Part shown: piece after piece, positions 1 to 8,665 of the stretch
Position numbering within the stretch: position 1 is the stretch's first letter
Layout: every line of letters begins with the position of its first letter
Assembly: GCA_020630395.1 (NCBI GenBank)
Contig: JAHDBM010000027.1
Span: forward strand, 1-38,911
Reading direction: 5' to 3'
Origin: Flavobacteriales bacterium
Lineage (GTDB): Bacteria > Bacteroidota > Bacteroidia > Flavobacteriales_D > CAJJDF01
DNA length: 38,911 nucleotides
Made by a program: the position numbers and the translations under genes
Notes under the pieces: model-generated
What the model was told of the DNA's origin: nothing
Databases searched by the model: none
What the model saw: the letters and a program-made list of their open reading frames with translations, nothing else

Positions 1-1427
1 TAAATCTGGCAACTTATTTACAATCATGGGCTTCTACAGGAGGAGTTTGGAGTGGTACAGGGGTAGTTGGTTCTTCATTTGATCCAACTGGGTTGTCGGG
101 TACAAATGTAATGATAACCTATATAGTAGGTACAAACCCTTGTGCAGATACCGTTACTCATACGATTAGTGTTACAGCAGGAGTAGACCCAACTTGGGTA
201 AGTCCAGGTAATGTATGTGAAAGTTTTGGATTAATAGATTTAGATACTTTGTTATCGAGTGGTGCTACTACAGGTGGTACATGGAGTGGTACAGGTATAA
301 CAGGTTCTATTTTTGATCCATCAGGCTTGTCAGGAAATATTGCTATTAAGTATGTTGTAGGAACACATCCTTGTGCTGATAGTTCCACACAAAATATAAA
401 TATATTGTCTTCTCCTGTTGCTCCTGTAGTATCAGTTAATAATGACACTATTTGTGAAGGGGCATCTATTACTATAACTGCAACAGGATCAGGAGTAGGT
501 GTAGTCTATAATGTCTATGATGCATTAACAGGTGGAACCTTTTTAGGGCAAACTCCATTAGTTAGAACACCAGCTACAACCACTACTTATTATGTAGAAG
601 CTTTAGGTTCTAATAATTGTGGTAATATAGGAGGAAGACAACCTATAACTGTAGTTGTAAATCCTTTACCGCCAGTGAATGCTGGTTTAGATCAAACAAT
701 ATGTTTAGGTGAATTGGCAAATTTAACAGCTACTGGTGGAGCCACATACAGTTGGTCTACAGGAGCTACTTCGGCTAGTATAACGGTAAGTCCATCTACA
801 TCAACAACTTATATTGTAACTTCTACTAGTTCGGCAGGATGTATTGGAAGAGATACCGTAATTGTTATGGTTAATACAAGTAGCAATGCAGATGCAGTTA
901 CAGAATCAGGTACATTAGTTACTGGAGAAACGCTAATTCTTAATATTTATCAAAATGATTCAGGAGATATTAATACTCTTCAAATTATAAATGGTCCATT
1001 TAATGGAACTGGGAATATATCAGGGAGTGATTTAACGTATGTTTCTACATTAGGCTTTACAGGAAGAGATAGTTTACAATACGAAATATGTGATCCTTTA
1101 TGTCAAAATTTATGTGATACTACATGGGTTTATTTCACAATTGATAATGATTTATTCATTCCAAATGGTGTTTCACCTAATAATGATGGCAAAAATGATG
1201 AGTTTAATATTTTAGGGTTATCCAAATATCCCGAAAATGAATTGTATATTTACAATAGATGGGGAAGTCTTATATACCAAGCATCTCCTTATAATAACGA
1301 TTGGAATGGTCAGTCTCAATATTCAATATCTGGAGATGTTGTCATTGACGGAACATACTTTTATGTATTAAAACTAGGAGAAGGTTTAGATACTTATAAG
1401 GGCTACGTAGAAATAAAAAATAAATAA
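1..1427 (+). CDS. T9SS type B surface protein, 5' truncated
   Basis: The reading frame is open to the left edge of the window, so the start lies upstream and the ATG at 93 is internal. The visible 475 residues are extracellular modules. First come at least two copies of a Gly/Ser/Thr-rich unit with a conserved GGTWSGTG core and a Cys near its end. Ig/PKD-like domains follow, with motifs such as DTICEGASI and DQTICLGEL, and then a cadherin-like segment. The last ~90 residues (FIPNGVSPNNDGKNDEF, then YNRWGSLIY) match the gliding-motility-associated C-terminal domain, which is the type B sorting signal of the type IX secretion system. Family knowledge says such cargo crosses the outer membrane by T9SS and stays at the surface or is released. 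The stop is only 2 bases before a PorP/SprF gene, the usual partner of type B cargo. The ligand is unknown. Confidence 0.9.
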   Translation, partial: NLATYLQSWASTGGVWSGTGVVGSSFDPTGLSGTNVMITYIVGTNPCADTVTHTISVTAGVDPTWVSPGNVCESFGLIDLDTLLSSGATTGGTWSGTGITGSIFDPSGLSGNIAIKYVVGTHPCADSSTQNINILSSPVAPVVSVNNDTICEGASITITATGSGVGVVYNVYDALTGGTFLGQTPLVRTPATTTTYYVEALGSNNCGNIGGRQPITVVVNPLPPVNAGLDQTICLGELANLTATGGATYSWSTGATSASITVSPSTSTTYIVTSTSSAGCIGRDTVIVMVNTSSNADAVTESGTLVTGETLILNIYQNDSGDINTLQIINGPFNGTGNISGSDLTYVSTLGFTGRDSLQYEICDPLCQNLCDTTWVYFTIDNDLFIPNGVSPNNDGKNDEFNILGLSKYPENELYIYNRWGSLIYQASPYNNDWNGQSQYSISGDVVIDGTYFYVLKLGEGLDTYKGYVEIKNK

Positions 1428-1429
1428 TT

Positions 1430-2359
1430 ATGAAAAAATTAGTTATCCTAGCAATAATAGTGACAGCATCATCAGTTGTTTATGGGCAAAGAAATTTTCA
1501 TTTAAGTCAATATATGATGCATCAACCATTAATTAATCCTGCTGCTATTAGTGGCTATATGGGCTTAAATGGTGCACTTGTACATAGAAGTCAATGGGTT
1601 GGTTTTGATGGAGCACCTACAACATCAGGAATTAGTATTAATTCTCCATTAAAAGGCGGAAATAATAGTTTAGGTTTAACTGTTGTACATGATGCAATTG
1701 GAGTTAATACAGATGTAGATATTGCTGCTCAATATGCTTATAAATTTCAAGTGTCTGAAAATAGTTTTTTCTCTTTGGGTCTTTCTGGAACATTAAAGAT
1801 GTTTCAAAGTGATTATACTCAGATATCTGTAAATGACGGAGGAGATGATGTATTCTCAGGAGCTACTCCAACTTTAATGAGCCCGAATTTTGGATTTGGT
1901 ATGTATTACTTTAAGAATAGGTTTTATGTAGGTTTTTCAACACCTAAGATTTTAGCTAATAAGATTGAATACACAGGAGAGTATAAAGCGGCAACATCAT
2001 TTGATATTAATGAATTGCACTATAATTTACATGCAGGATATGGCTTTCCAATAGCTAAAAAAGTAGATCTAAACACATCTTTTTTAATAAAATCTGTAAG
2101 TGGAGCTCCTTTACAAGCAGATTTAAATGCTCAATTTTTATTTAATAAGAAATTTGGAATAGGAGCAAGCTATAGAACCAGTAAAGATATTATTGGTTTA
2201 ATTAGTGCTAAAGTTATTCCTCAATTGCAAATAGCATATGCTTATGATTATAATATGTCAGAGATTGCCCAGTTTTCATCTGGTAGTCATGAAATTATGT
2301 TATTGTTTGATTTTTACGAACCAAAGAAAGATGCTAAAATTGATATACCAAGATTTTAG
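1430..2359 (+). CDS. PorP/SprF family T9SS outer membrane protein
   Basis: This 309-residue protein has a signal peptide ending near VVYGQ, followed by the family hallmark: SQYMMHQPLINPAAISG, then RSQWVGFDGAPTTSG. The rest alternates short amphipathic strands and fits an outer membrane beta-barrel. PorP/SprF proteins are needed for secretion or surface retention of type B cargo; SprF serving the adhesin SprB is the known case. It starts 2 bases after the stop of the type B cargo gene and is followed after 29 bases by a PorE-like gene, so the three are almost certainly one transcript. It is probably the dedicated partner of the upstream protein. Length is normal for the family. Confidence 0.92.
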   Translation: MKKLVILAIIVTASSVVYGQRNFHLSQYMMHQPLINPAAISGYMGLNGALVHRSQWVGFDGAPTTSGISINSPLKGGNNSLGLTVVHDAIGVNTDVDIAAQYAYKFQVSENSFFSLGLSGTLKMFQSDYTQISVNDGGDDVFSGATPTLMSPNFGFGMYYFKNRFYVGFSTPKILANKIEYTGEYKAATSFDINELHYNLHAGYGFPIAKKVDLNTSFLIKSVSGAPLQADLNAQFLFNKKFGIGASYRTSKDIIGLISAKVIPQLQIAYAYDYNMSEIAQFSSGSHEIMLLFDFYEPKKDAKIDIPRF

Positions 2360-2388
2360 TAGTTAGATTACAAGAAAAGAGAACCACA

Positions 2389-4527
2389 ATGAATAGAAAA
2401 GTATTAATTCTAATTGTATCCATTTTATTGGTGCAGTTTAACGTTATCGCTCAATCACAGAGAAGTGCTGATAAATTATTTAATGCAGGTAAATATAGTG
2501 AAGCACTTACTATTTACAGAACACTATCAAATCAAAATTTTGAAGTAAAAAAGAATACAGCATATTGTTTAAAAAAACTATATAGATATAAAGAAGCTGA
2601 AGATGTATTTTCGGGTTTTATTAATGCAGATAACATAGATGATAATGTATACTTTGATTATGCTGATGTATTAAACAGCTTAGGTAATTATTCTAAGGCT
2701 ATTGAATATTACAATAAAGTTTCTCCAAGTAATAAAGATAAATTAGATGTTGAAGGAAGAATTAATTCATGTTCATGGGCAAAAAGAAATCCAAATCTAA
2801 AATCAGATTTTAAATTGCTCAAAACAAATATCGAAACAGGTGGATTATCTCTAGGAGCTATGCCTTATCAAGATGGATTGGTCTATGCTATTCCGCAAAC
2901 ATCAAAAGATGAACAATCTGGAGAGGTAACTCGTTTTTATAACTTAGCATTTTCAAAAAAAGAAGGTGAAACTAAATTCTCTACACCAACTGAATTAGGT
3001 AGTGAATTAAATACTACTTTTTATGAAGGGGCTCCAAGTTTTTATGGGAATACCTTATATTTTACACGAAATACATCAGATAAAGCTCAATACAAAGCAA
3101 AAAAGTATAAAAAATCTAAAATTAGTTCTAATGGTGTTAATACATTAAGTATCTACACTTCCAAAAGCGAAAGTGGTAAATGGAGTGAGCCAGTATCATT
3201 AAGTTTTAATAATCCAGAGTACAGATGTACACATCCTGCAATTTCTGAAGATGGGAATACCCTATATTTTGCATCAGATATGCCGGGAGGTTATGGAGGT
3301 TATGATTTATATGTAACTACAAAGAATAATCTTGGCACTTGGTCTAATCCAAAAAATTTGGGAGACAAGGTAAATTCAAAAGGTAATGAAATGTTTCCTT
3401 TTGTAATTGGGGAAAAACTATATTTTTCTTCTAGAGGTCACAAAGGCTATGGAGGATCTGATGTGTTTTTGTCTACATTGAAAGAAGGAGAATGGTCATC
3501 ACCTAAAAATATGGGACTTGGAGTTAATAGTTCAAAAGATGATTTTGGGTTTGTACTAACTAAAAGTGGTAAAAAAGGTTACATGTCTTCTAATAGAGAA
3601 GGTAATAATGGTTATGACTATATCTATGCATTTAAACCAGCAGTAGATTTAGATTCAGTATTATCGTTTGTTAATAATAGTGAGACAGGAACTCCTGTAG
3701 CAAAACCAACCGTATTAGTAAAAAATGATGATTTAGGAGATAATACAATTAATGGAGATAATGGGAAAATAAATGTTAAAGGACCTAAAGAGGGAAAAGC
3801 AACTTATGTGTTTGATGCAGATGGATATGATCCTAAAGTAATTGAAATGAGTGGTTTTGATAAATCTAAATTAACGGATATTAAATTAGATCCTAGACTA
3901 AGAGGTACAGCTACTAGTTCAATTTCTGGAGAGCCTATTGTTGGAGTTAAGGTTACCGTTATTGATAAAGCAACAGGAGAGATTGTTGCTTCTACGGTTA
4001 CAGGTAAAGATGGTAAATGGCATTTTGTATTGCCCGAAGATAGAGAGTATGATGTAGTGTTTGAAAAAGATGGGTTTAAGAAAAAATTAGTTAATGTTAA
4101 GCCTGGTGATGTATCGGATGAAATTAGGATGATGTTAAATCCATTAGAACTTCAGCCCTCTACGAAAAAAGGAGACAAATTGGAAATTAGAAATATTTAT
4201 TTCGAACATGCTAAAGCAACTCTATCAAAAGATGCATATCCAACATTAGATAACATTGTTAAATTCTTAAAGGCTAATCCAACAGTTAAAGTGGAATTAA
4301 GCGCCCATACAGATATGGTTGGTAAAGACAGATATAATTTAAAACTAAGTGATAAAAGAGCAAAAGCAGCAAGAGATTACGTTATAAAAGCTGGAATATC
4401 AGGAAGTAGAGTAAGAGGAAAAGGTTATGGAGAAAAATATATCTTAAATAGATGTAAAAGTTATAGTGCAAAATGTTCAGATGAAGAGCATGCGGTTAAC
4501 AGACGTGTTGAGATGAAGATATTGTAA
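2389..4527 (+). CDS. PorE-like OmpA family protein (TPR, PD40 propeller, CarboxypepD_reg-like, OmpA)
   Basis: The 712-residue product has an N-terminal signal peptide ending about VIAQS with no lipobox Cys. TPR-like helices follow (residues ~25-130), then WD40-like PD40 repeats (~190-420; for example HPAISEDGNTLYFASD and PFVIGEKLYFSSRG). Next is a carboxypeptidase-regulatory/CNA-B-like beta domain (~500-590), and last a C-terminal OmpA peptidoglycan-binding domain (NIYFEHAKATL, HTDMVGKDRYNLKLSDKRA) with the usual Asp and Arg. The order TPR-propeller-CRD-OmpA is that of PorE, which ties the T9SS to peptidoglycan. PorE of Porphyromonas is a lipoprotein and this one is not, so it is better called PorE-like. 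It is the third gene of the operon and probably a periplasmic anchor for it. A hairpin terminator lies 28 bases downstream. Confidence 0.9.
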   Translation: MNRKVLILIVSILLVQFNVIAQSQRSADKLFNAGKYSEALTIYRTLSNQNFEVKKNTAYCLKKLYRYKEAEDVFSGFINADNIDDNVYFDYADVLNSLGNYSKAIEYYNKVSPSNKDKLDVEGRINSCSWAKRNPNLKSDFKLLKTNIETGGLSLGAMPYQDGLVYAIPQTSKDEQSGEVTRFYNLAFSKKEGETKFSTPTELGSELNTTFYEGAPSFYGNTLYFTRNTSDKAQYKAKKYKKSKISSNGVNTLSIYTSKSESGKWSEPVSLSFNNPEYRCTHPAISEDGNTLYFASDMPGGYGGYDLYVTTKNNLGTWSNPKNLGDKVNSKGNEMFPFVIGEKLYFSSRGHKGYGGSDVFLSTLKEGEWSSPKNMGLGVNSSKDDFGFVLTKSGKKGYMSSNREGNNGYDYIYAFKPAVDLDSVLSFVNNSETGTPVAKPTVLVKNDDLGDNTINGDNGKINVKGPKEGKATYVFDADGYDPKVIEMSGFDKSKLTDIKLDPRLRGTATSSISGEPIVGVKVTVIDKATGEIVASTVTGKDGKWHFVLPEDREYDVVFEKDGFKKKLVNVKPGDVSDEIRMMLNPLELQPSTKKGDKLEIRNIYFEHAKATLSKDAYPTLDNIVKFLKANPTVKVELSAHTDMVGKDRYNLKLSDKRAKAARDYVIKAGISGSRVRGKGYGEKYILNRCKSYSAKCSDEEHAVNRRVEMKIL

Positions 4528-4554
4528 CAAATTGAATTAAAATAATGACTTAAT

Positions 4555-4581
4555 AGGAGCAGCAAAACTGCTCCTTTTTTT
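4555..4581 (+). terminator. Rho-independent terminator after the T9SS operon
   Basis: A perfect 8-bp stem (AGGAGCAG at 4555-4562, CTGCTCCT at 4568-4575) with a 5-base loop is followed by a run of T. It closes the three-gene T9SS operon. The next gene begins 26 bases beyond the T run and so needs its own promoter; TATTTTTG at 4581-4588 fits the Bacteroidota -7 box TAnnTTTG, but I see no -33 partner. Confidence 0.85.
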
Positions 4582-4606
4582 ATTTTTGTTTATTAAAGAA
4601 ATTAAA

Positions 4607-7600
4607 ATGTTTAAAACGTTATTATTAACATTATGTTTGCTTCCATTAATACTAGTTGGTCAAGCTCCTTCCATTATATGGGAGAATTCTTATGGAGGAA
4701 CCGGAAATGATTTTGCAAGATCAGTAGAATATACATACGATAGCGGCTATATCATATCAGGTATTTCTAATTCAACTGATGGACAAGTAACAGGAAAAGT
4801 AGGTCCAGTTACGACATCAGATTATTGGGTTGCTAAGATTAATAATTTAGGTGTACTTCAATGGCAACATACGTATGGAGGTACCAATAGAGAGTTTAAT
4901 CATCATGTATTACAAGCGTTAGACTCTGGATATATTTTAACTGGCACATCTTGGTCAACAGATGGTGATGTTGTGGGGAATCATGCAGGAGGAGGTGCAG
5001 GAGATTACTGGTTAATTAAAATAAGTGATACAGGTGTGTTAGATTGGCAAAATCCACTAGGAGGAACAGGCACAGATAATGCTTATGCAGTTGCTCTAAC
5101 GTATGATTCTGGTTATGTTACAACAGGTAGAAGTAATTCTAGTGATGGAGACGTAAGCATTAATCAAGGAGGATATGATGCATGGGTTGTAAAAGTTGAT
5201 GATACCGGAGCTATTGTTTGGGAAACATCTTTAGGTGGATCTGCAGATGATGAGTTTAGGTTTATAATCGAAACTAGCGATAGTGGTTTTATTGCGGCAG
5301 GAATGACGAACTCAACTGATGGAAATGTATCTTCAAATAATGGAGGAGAGGATGCATGGGCTGTTAAAATTGATAAAGATGGAAATATAGAATGGGAACA
5401 TGCTTTAGGAGGCTCACTGGATGACGCTTTTAGAGCAGTTAAAGAAAAGAATGGAGAATATATTTTTGTAGGATATACTTTTTCTTCTGATGGAGATATT
5501 TCAGGTGCTAATAGAGGCAGTGGAGATAATTGGGTTGTAAGTTTAGATTTAAATGGAAATTTGAATTGGGAAAAGACGTATGGAGGTACCGCATTTGATT
5601 ATCTACAAGATATTCACTTGGGTCCATGTAATCAAATTTATGTAGGAGGTTCTTCTGGATCTAATAATTTTGATGTGTCTGGTAATAATGGAGGAGAAGA
5701 CATGTGGCTTGCTGAGCTAAATGATACTGGAGCTTTATTATGGCAAGATAGTTATGGAGGTAGTGGAGCTGAATTTATCGAATGTTTCGATTTAAATAGT
5801 CAAGCTGAATTTGTATTAGCCGGTCCATCTACATCATTAAGTGGAACAGGAGATGTTAATTCTCATATTGGCGGAAATGATTTTTGGGGATTGTCTTTAA
5901 CAGCTGTGTCTACAGCAAATAGTGTTATTTGCAAGGATACAGTTGTTTTTATTGATAGTTTGGGGTTGGTTATCATTGATTCTTCGTTTATAATAGATAC
6001 AGTGACCGGATGTTATCCTGATAGTATTTGGTTAGAGCAGGATACTTTTTCATGTTTAAACGCAGGTACCAATTTAGTAAAATTGTATTATCAAACGGGA
6101 GTAACAATTGACTCATGCCAATCTAGCGTATTGGTATTGGATACCATAAAGCCTATTATTAGTTGTTTAGATACAACTATTTACTTAGTAAATGATACAC
6201 TTATCATTGATACTAGTTTTGTATTCGATTTAGCTTACGATAACTGTGGTATTCTTAATATAACGTTATTAGATTCTATTTTTACTTGTGCTGATACGGG
6301 TATAAATAGTGTTCCAATTGAAGTGATCGATATTGAGGGTAATCGTGATACTTGTTACGCATTAGTTACGATTATTGATACTATTGGTCCAATAATAAAC
6401 TGTATGGATACAGTGGTGTATCTAAATTCATTAGGTCAACTTACAATTGATTCTAGCTATGTAATTTCTTCCATTACAAGTAATTGTTTGATTGATAGTA
6501 TATGGATGGATACCAACATGTTTACTTGTGATGATACAGGAGTTAATTTTATAAATGTTTTTGTGAGAGATGTTAATGGTGATTTAGATACATGTACTAG
6601 CATAGTTACCGTAATAGATTCAATATCGCCCATAATATATTGTAGTGATAGTGTTGTTTATTTAGATAATTTTGGTCAGTTTGCAGTAGACACATCTTTT
6701 TTCATTGATAGTATAAGAAGTTCGTGCGGATACGACTCAACATGGATAAGCATTACGAATGGAGATTGTTCAATGGATACCATTCAAATTACCTCTTATG
6801 TGTTAGACAATAATGGAAAAATTGACTCTTGTAGTTCTAATCTATACGTAGTAGACACAATTTTACCAACAATTATCTGTAAGGATACAACTGTTTATTT
6901 TAATGCTACAGGACAATTTGTTATCGATACTAGTTTTGTATTAACATTTTTAAATGATAATTGTGGTATAGATAGTGTTTGGTTAAGTGATTCCATAGTA
7001 AGATGTACAAATGATACGCTCAATATAACTGTGTATATTCAAGACTTAAGCGGAAATATTGATAGTTGTATGAGTCAAATTATTGGAATTGATACACTGC
7101 CTCCTTTTGCTGTATGTCAAAATATGAATGCATTTTTAGATATAACAGGTAATATTATCATTGATAGTAATTATACAGATGCACTGAGCTTTGATAATTG
7201 TAACATTGATTCTATGTATACAATACCCAATAGTTTTACCTGTAATGAATTAGGTGCCAATACAGTTCAGTTATTTGTAAGAGATGAAAGCGGTTTTTGG
7301 GATAGTTGTTCTTCTATAGTAACCGTTTTAGATACCATATCTCCTGTAGCAAATTGTATAGACACAACTGTTTATTTAACAGGAGGAATAGTCATTATAG
7401 ATTCAAGTTTTGTAGAAAATGGGTCAACAGATAATTGTGGAGTTAATAGGGTTTTATTAAGTCAATATACATTTAATTGTAATGATGTTGGAACCAATAC
7501 TATTACCATAACAGTTACCGATACTTCAGGTAATAGTTCAATATGCACTTCAACAGTTACTGTAATAGATTCAATATTACCAGTAGCGGTATGTCGAGAT

Positions 7601-8611
7601 ACTACTATTTATATTAATGGGACTGGATTGGCAACAATAGATTCAGCATTAATAGATAATGGATCTAGTGATGATTGTGGATATCAAGTTTCATTTAATC
7701 AACAAACATTCACATGTGCAAACCTTGGGTTAAATCAAGTATGGATGTATGTAATAGATGGAAGTGGTAATACAGATTCATGTCAAGCAGCTATTACAGT
7801 ATTAGATACGCTAGCTCCGGTAGTTAACTGCCAAAATGTTACCGCTTATTTAGATGCTAATGGTAATGCAACAATTTCTGCATCTAATATAGATAATGGA
7901 ACTGTAGATAATTGTAATATATCATCCTTAACCATTAATCAATCTATTTTTGATTGTTCGCATGTAGGATTAAATAGCGTAACGCTAATAGCAGTTGATC
8001 AAAGTAATAATATAGATTCCTGTACGGTTCAGGTTACTATTTTAGATACACTAAATCCTGTTTTAGTATGTCCACAAGATCAAGATACTACTGTTTCTTC
8101 ATTCTCTTGTGAATTTTCAATGATAGATTATACATCTATGGTTTCTTTTACTGATAATTGTGGAGGTATAGGTAGTGTAATTACTCAATCTCCTGTAGTA
8201 GGAACTAATATTATAACTTCTAGTGGAGTAATACCCGTTACAATATTTGTTATGGATGTAAATAGCAATATCGATTCTTGCACTTTTAATGTTGTGGTTA
8301 CTTGTGATGAAGAAGTAAAAGTGCCGCAATTTATCTCACCTAACGGAGATGGGTTAAATGATTCTTGGGATATTCCTGAATTGGTAAATTATCCAAGCAA
8401 TAATGTTAAGATATTTAATAGATATGGAAATTTAGTTTTTGAAAAAGATAATTATAGTAGAGGATGGGATGGAAGAGCAAACTTTAATCAGCCAGTAAAT
8501 TTTGTAACTGGAAGTGGAGATTCTGAATTGCCTAGTGGAACGTATTTTTATCTTATCAATTTAGGTGATGGTAATGGATCGTTAAATGGATATTTACAAT
8601 TAAAGAAATAA
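4607..8611 (+). CDS. Giant T9SS type B protein with propeller-like and HYR-like repeats
   Basis: I chose the ATG at 4607 because it gives a clean signal peptide (MFKTLLLTLCLLPLILVGQ); a TTG at 4586 would add seven residues and spoil it. The 1334-residue protein has three parts. Residues ~20-440 hold seven repeats with a W-x(4-5)-GG-x(2-3)-D/E-type start and a later SDGDV-x-GG-x-D-x-W core, suggesting a seven-bladed beta-propeller (inference). Residues ~445-1200 hold nine repeats of about 79 residues plus one divergent copy, related to HYR/Ig-like modules. They have conserved Cys, a DTTVYL-type entry, a DNCG-type middle and a DSC-S-VTV-DT exit. The last ~100 residues (PQFISPNGDGLNDSW, IFNRYGNLVFEKD) form the type B T9SS sorting domain. 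The protein is probably surface-exposed or released; its ligand is unknown. Unlike the first type B gene, no PorP follows it directly. Confidence 0.9.
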   Translation: MFKTLLLTLCLLPLILVGQAPSIIWENSYGGTGNDFARSVEYTYDSGYIISGISNSTDGQVTGKVGPVTTSDYWVAKINNLGVLQWQHTYGGTNREFNHHVLQALDSGYILTGTSWSTDGDVVGNHAGGGAGDYWLIKISDTGVLDWQNPLGGTGTDNAYAVALTYDSGYVTTGRSNSSDGDVSINQGGYDAWVVKVDDTGAIVWETSLGGSADDEFRFIIETSDSGFIAAGMTNSTDGNVSSNNGGEDAWAVKIDKDGNIEWEHALGGSLDDAFRAVKEKNGEYIFVGYTFSSDGDISGANRGSGDNWVVSLDLNGNLNWEKTYGGTAFDYLQDIHLGPCNQIYVGGSSGSNNFDVSGNNGGEDMWLAELNDTGALLWQDSYGGSGAEFIECFDLNSQAEFVLAGPSTSLSGTGDVNSHIGGNDFWGLSLTAVSTANSVICKDTVVFIDSLGLVIIDSSFIIDTVTGCYPDSIWLEQDTFSCLNAGTNLVKLYYQTGVTIDSCQSSVLVLDTIKPIISCLDTTIYLVNDTLIIDTSFVFDLAYDNCGILNITLLDSIFTCADTGINSVPIEVIDIEGNRDTCYALVTIIDTIGPIINCMDTVVYLNSLGQLTIDSSYVISSITSNCLIDSIWMDTNMFTCDDTGVNFINVFVRDVNGDLDTCTSIVTVIDSISPIIYCSDSVVYLDNFGQFAVDTSFFIDSIRSSCGYDSTWISITNGDCSMDTIQITSYVLDNNGKIDSCSSNLYVVDTILPTIICKDTTVYFNATGQFVIDTSFVLTFLNDNCGIDSVWLSDSIVRCTNDTLNITVYIQDLSGNIDSCMSQIIGIDTLPPFAVCQNMNAFLDITGNIIIDSNYTDALSFDNCNIDSMYTIPNSFTCNELGANTVQLFVRDESGFWDSCSSIVTVLDTISPVANCIDTTVYLTGGIVIIDSSFVENGSTDNCGVNRVLLSQYTFNCNDVGTNTITITVTDTSGNSSICTSTVTVIDSILPVAVCRDTTIYINGTGLATIDSALIDNGSSDDCGYQVSFNQQTFTCANLGLNQVWMYVIDGSGNTDSCQAAITVLDTLAPVVNCQNVTAYLDANGNATISASNIDNGTVDNCNISSLTINQSIFDCSHVGLNSVTLIAVDQSNNIDSCTVQVTILDTLNPVLVCPQDQDTTVSSFSCEFSMIDYTSMVSFTDNCGGIGSVITQSPVVGTNIITSSGVIPVTIFVMDVNSNIDSCTFNVVVTCDEEVKVPQFISPNGDGLNDSWDIPELVNYPSNNVKIFNRYGNLVFEKDNYSRGWDGRANFNQPVNFVTGSGDSELPSGTYFYLINLGDGNGSLNGYLQLKK
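5930..8310 (+). repeat. Ten tandem Cys-rich HYR-like protein repeats
   Basis: Within the giant type B gene, nine units of about 79 codons and a tenth divergent unit follow one another. Typical units carry Cys at the entry, the DNC position, the F-T-C position and the D-S-C position. The DNA copies have diverged, so this is an old protein-level repeat array, not a recent tandem expansion. Confidence 0.8.
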
Positions 8612-8612
8612 A

Positions 8613-8640
8613 AAAACAGTCTTAATTTGAAGACTGTTTT
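8613..8640. terminator. Bidirectional terminator between convergent genes
   Basis: A perfect 11-bp stem (AAAACAGTCTT at 8613-8623, AAGACTGTTTT at 8630-8640) with a 6-base loop lies 2 bases after the plus-strand stop at 8611 and 26 bases beyond the minus-strand stop at 8666. The A/T ends of the stem give a U tract in both directions, so it can serve both convergent transcripts. Confidence 0.85.
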
Positions 8641-8665
8641 AATATAAAATTTAGTCTAGTAAATG

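Noticed and set aside
4586-4606. TTG at 4586 as start of the giant type B protein
   Set aside because: It lies within the -7-like box and next to the preceding terminator. The ATG at 4607 gives an uninterrupted signal peptide.
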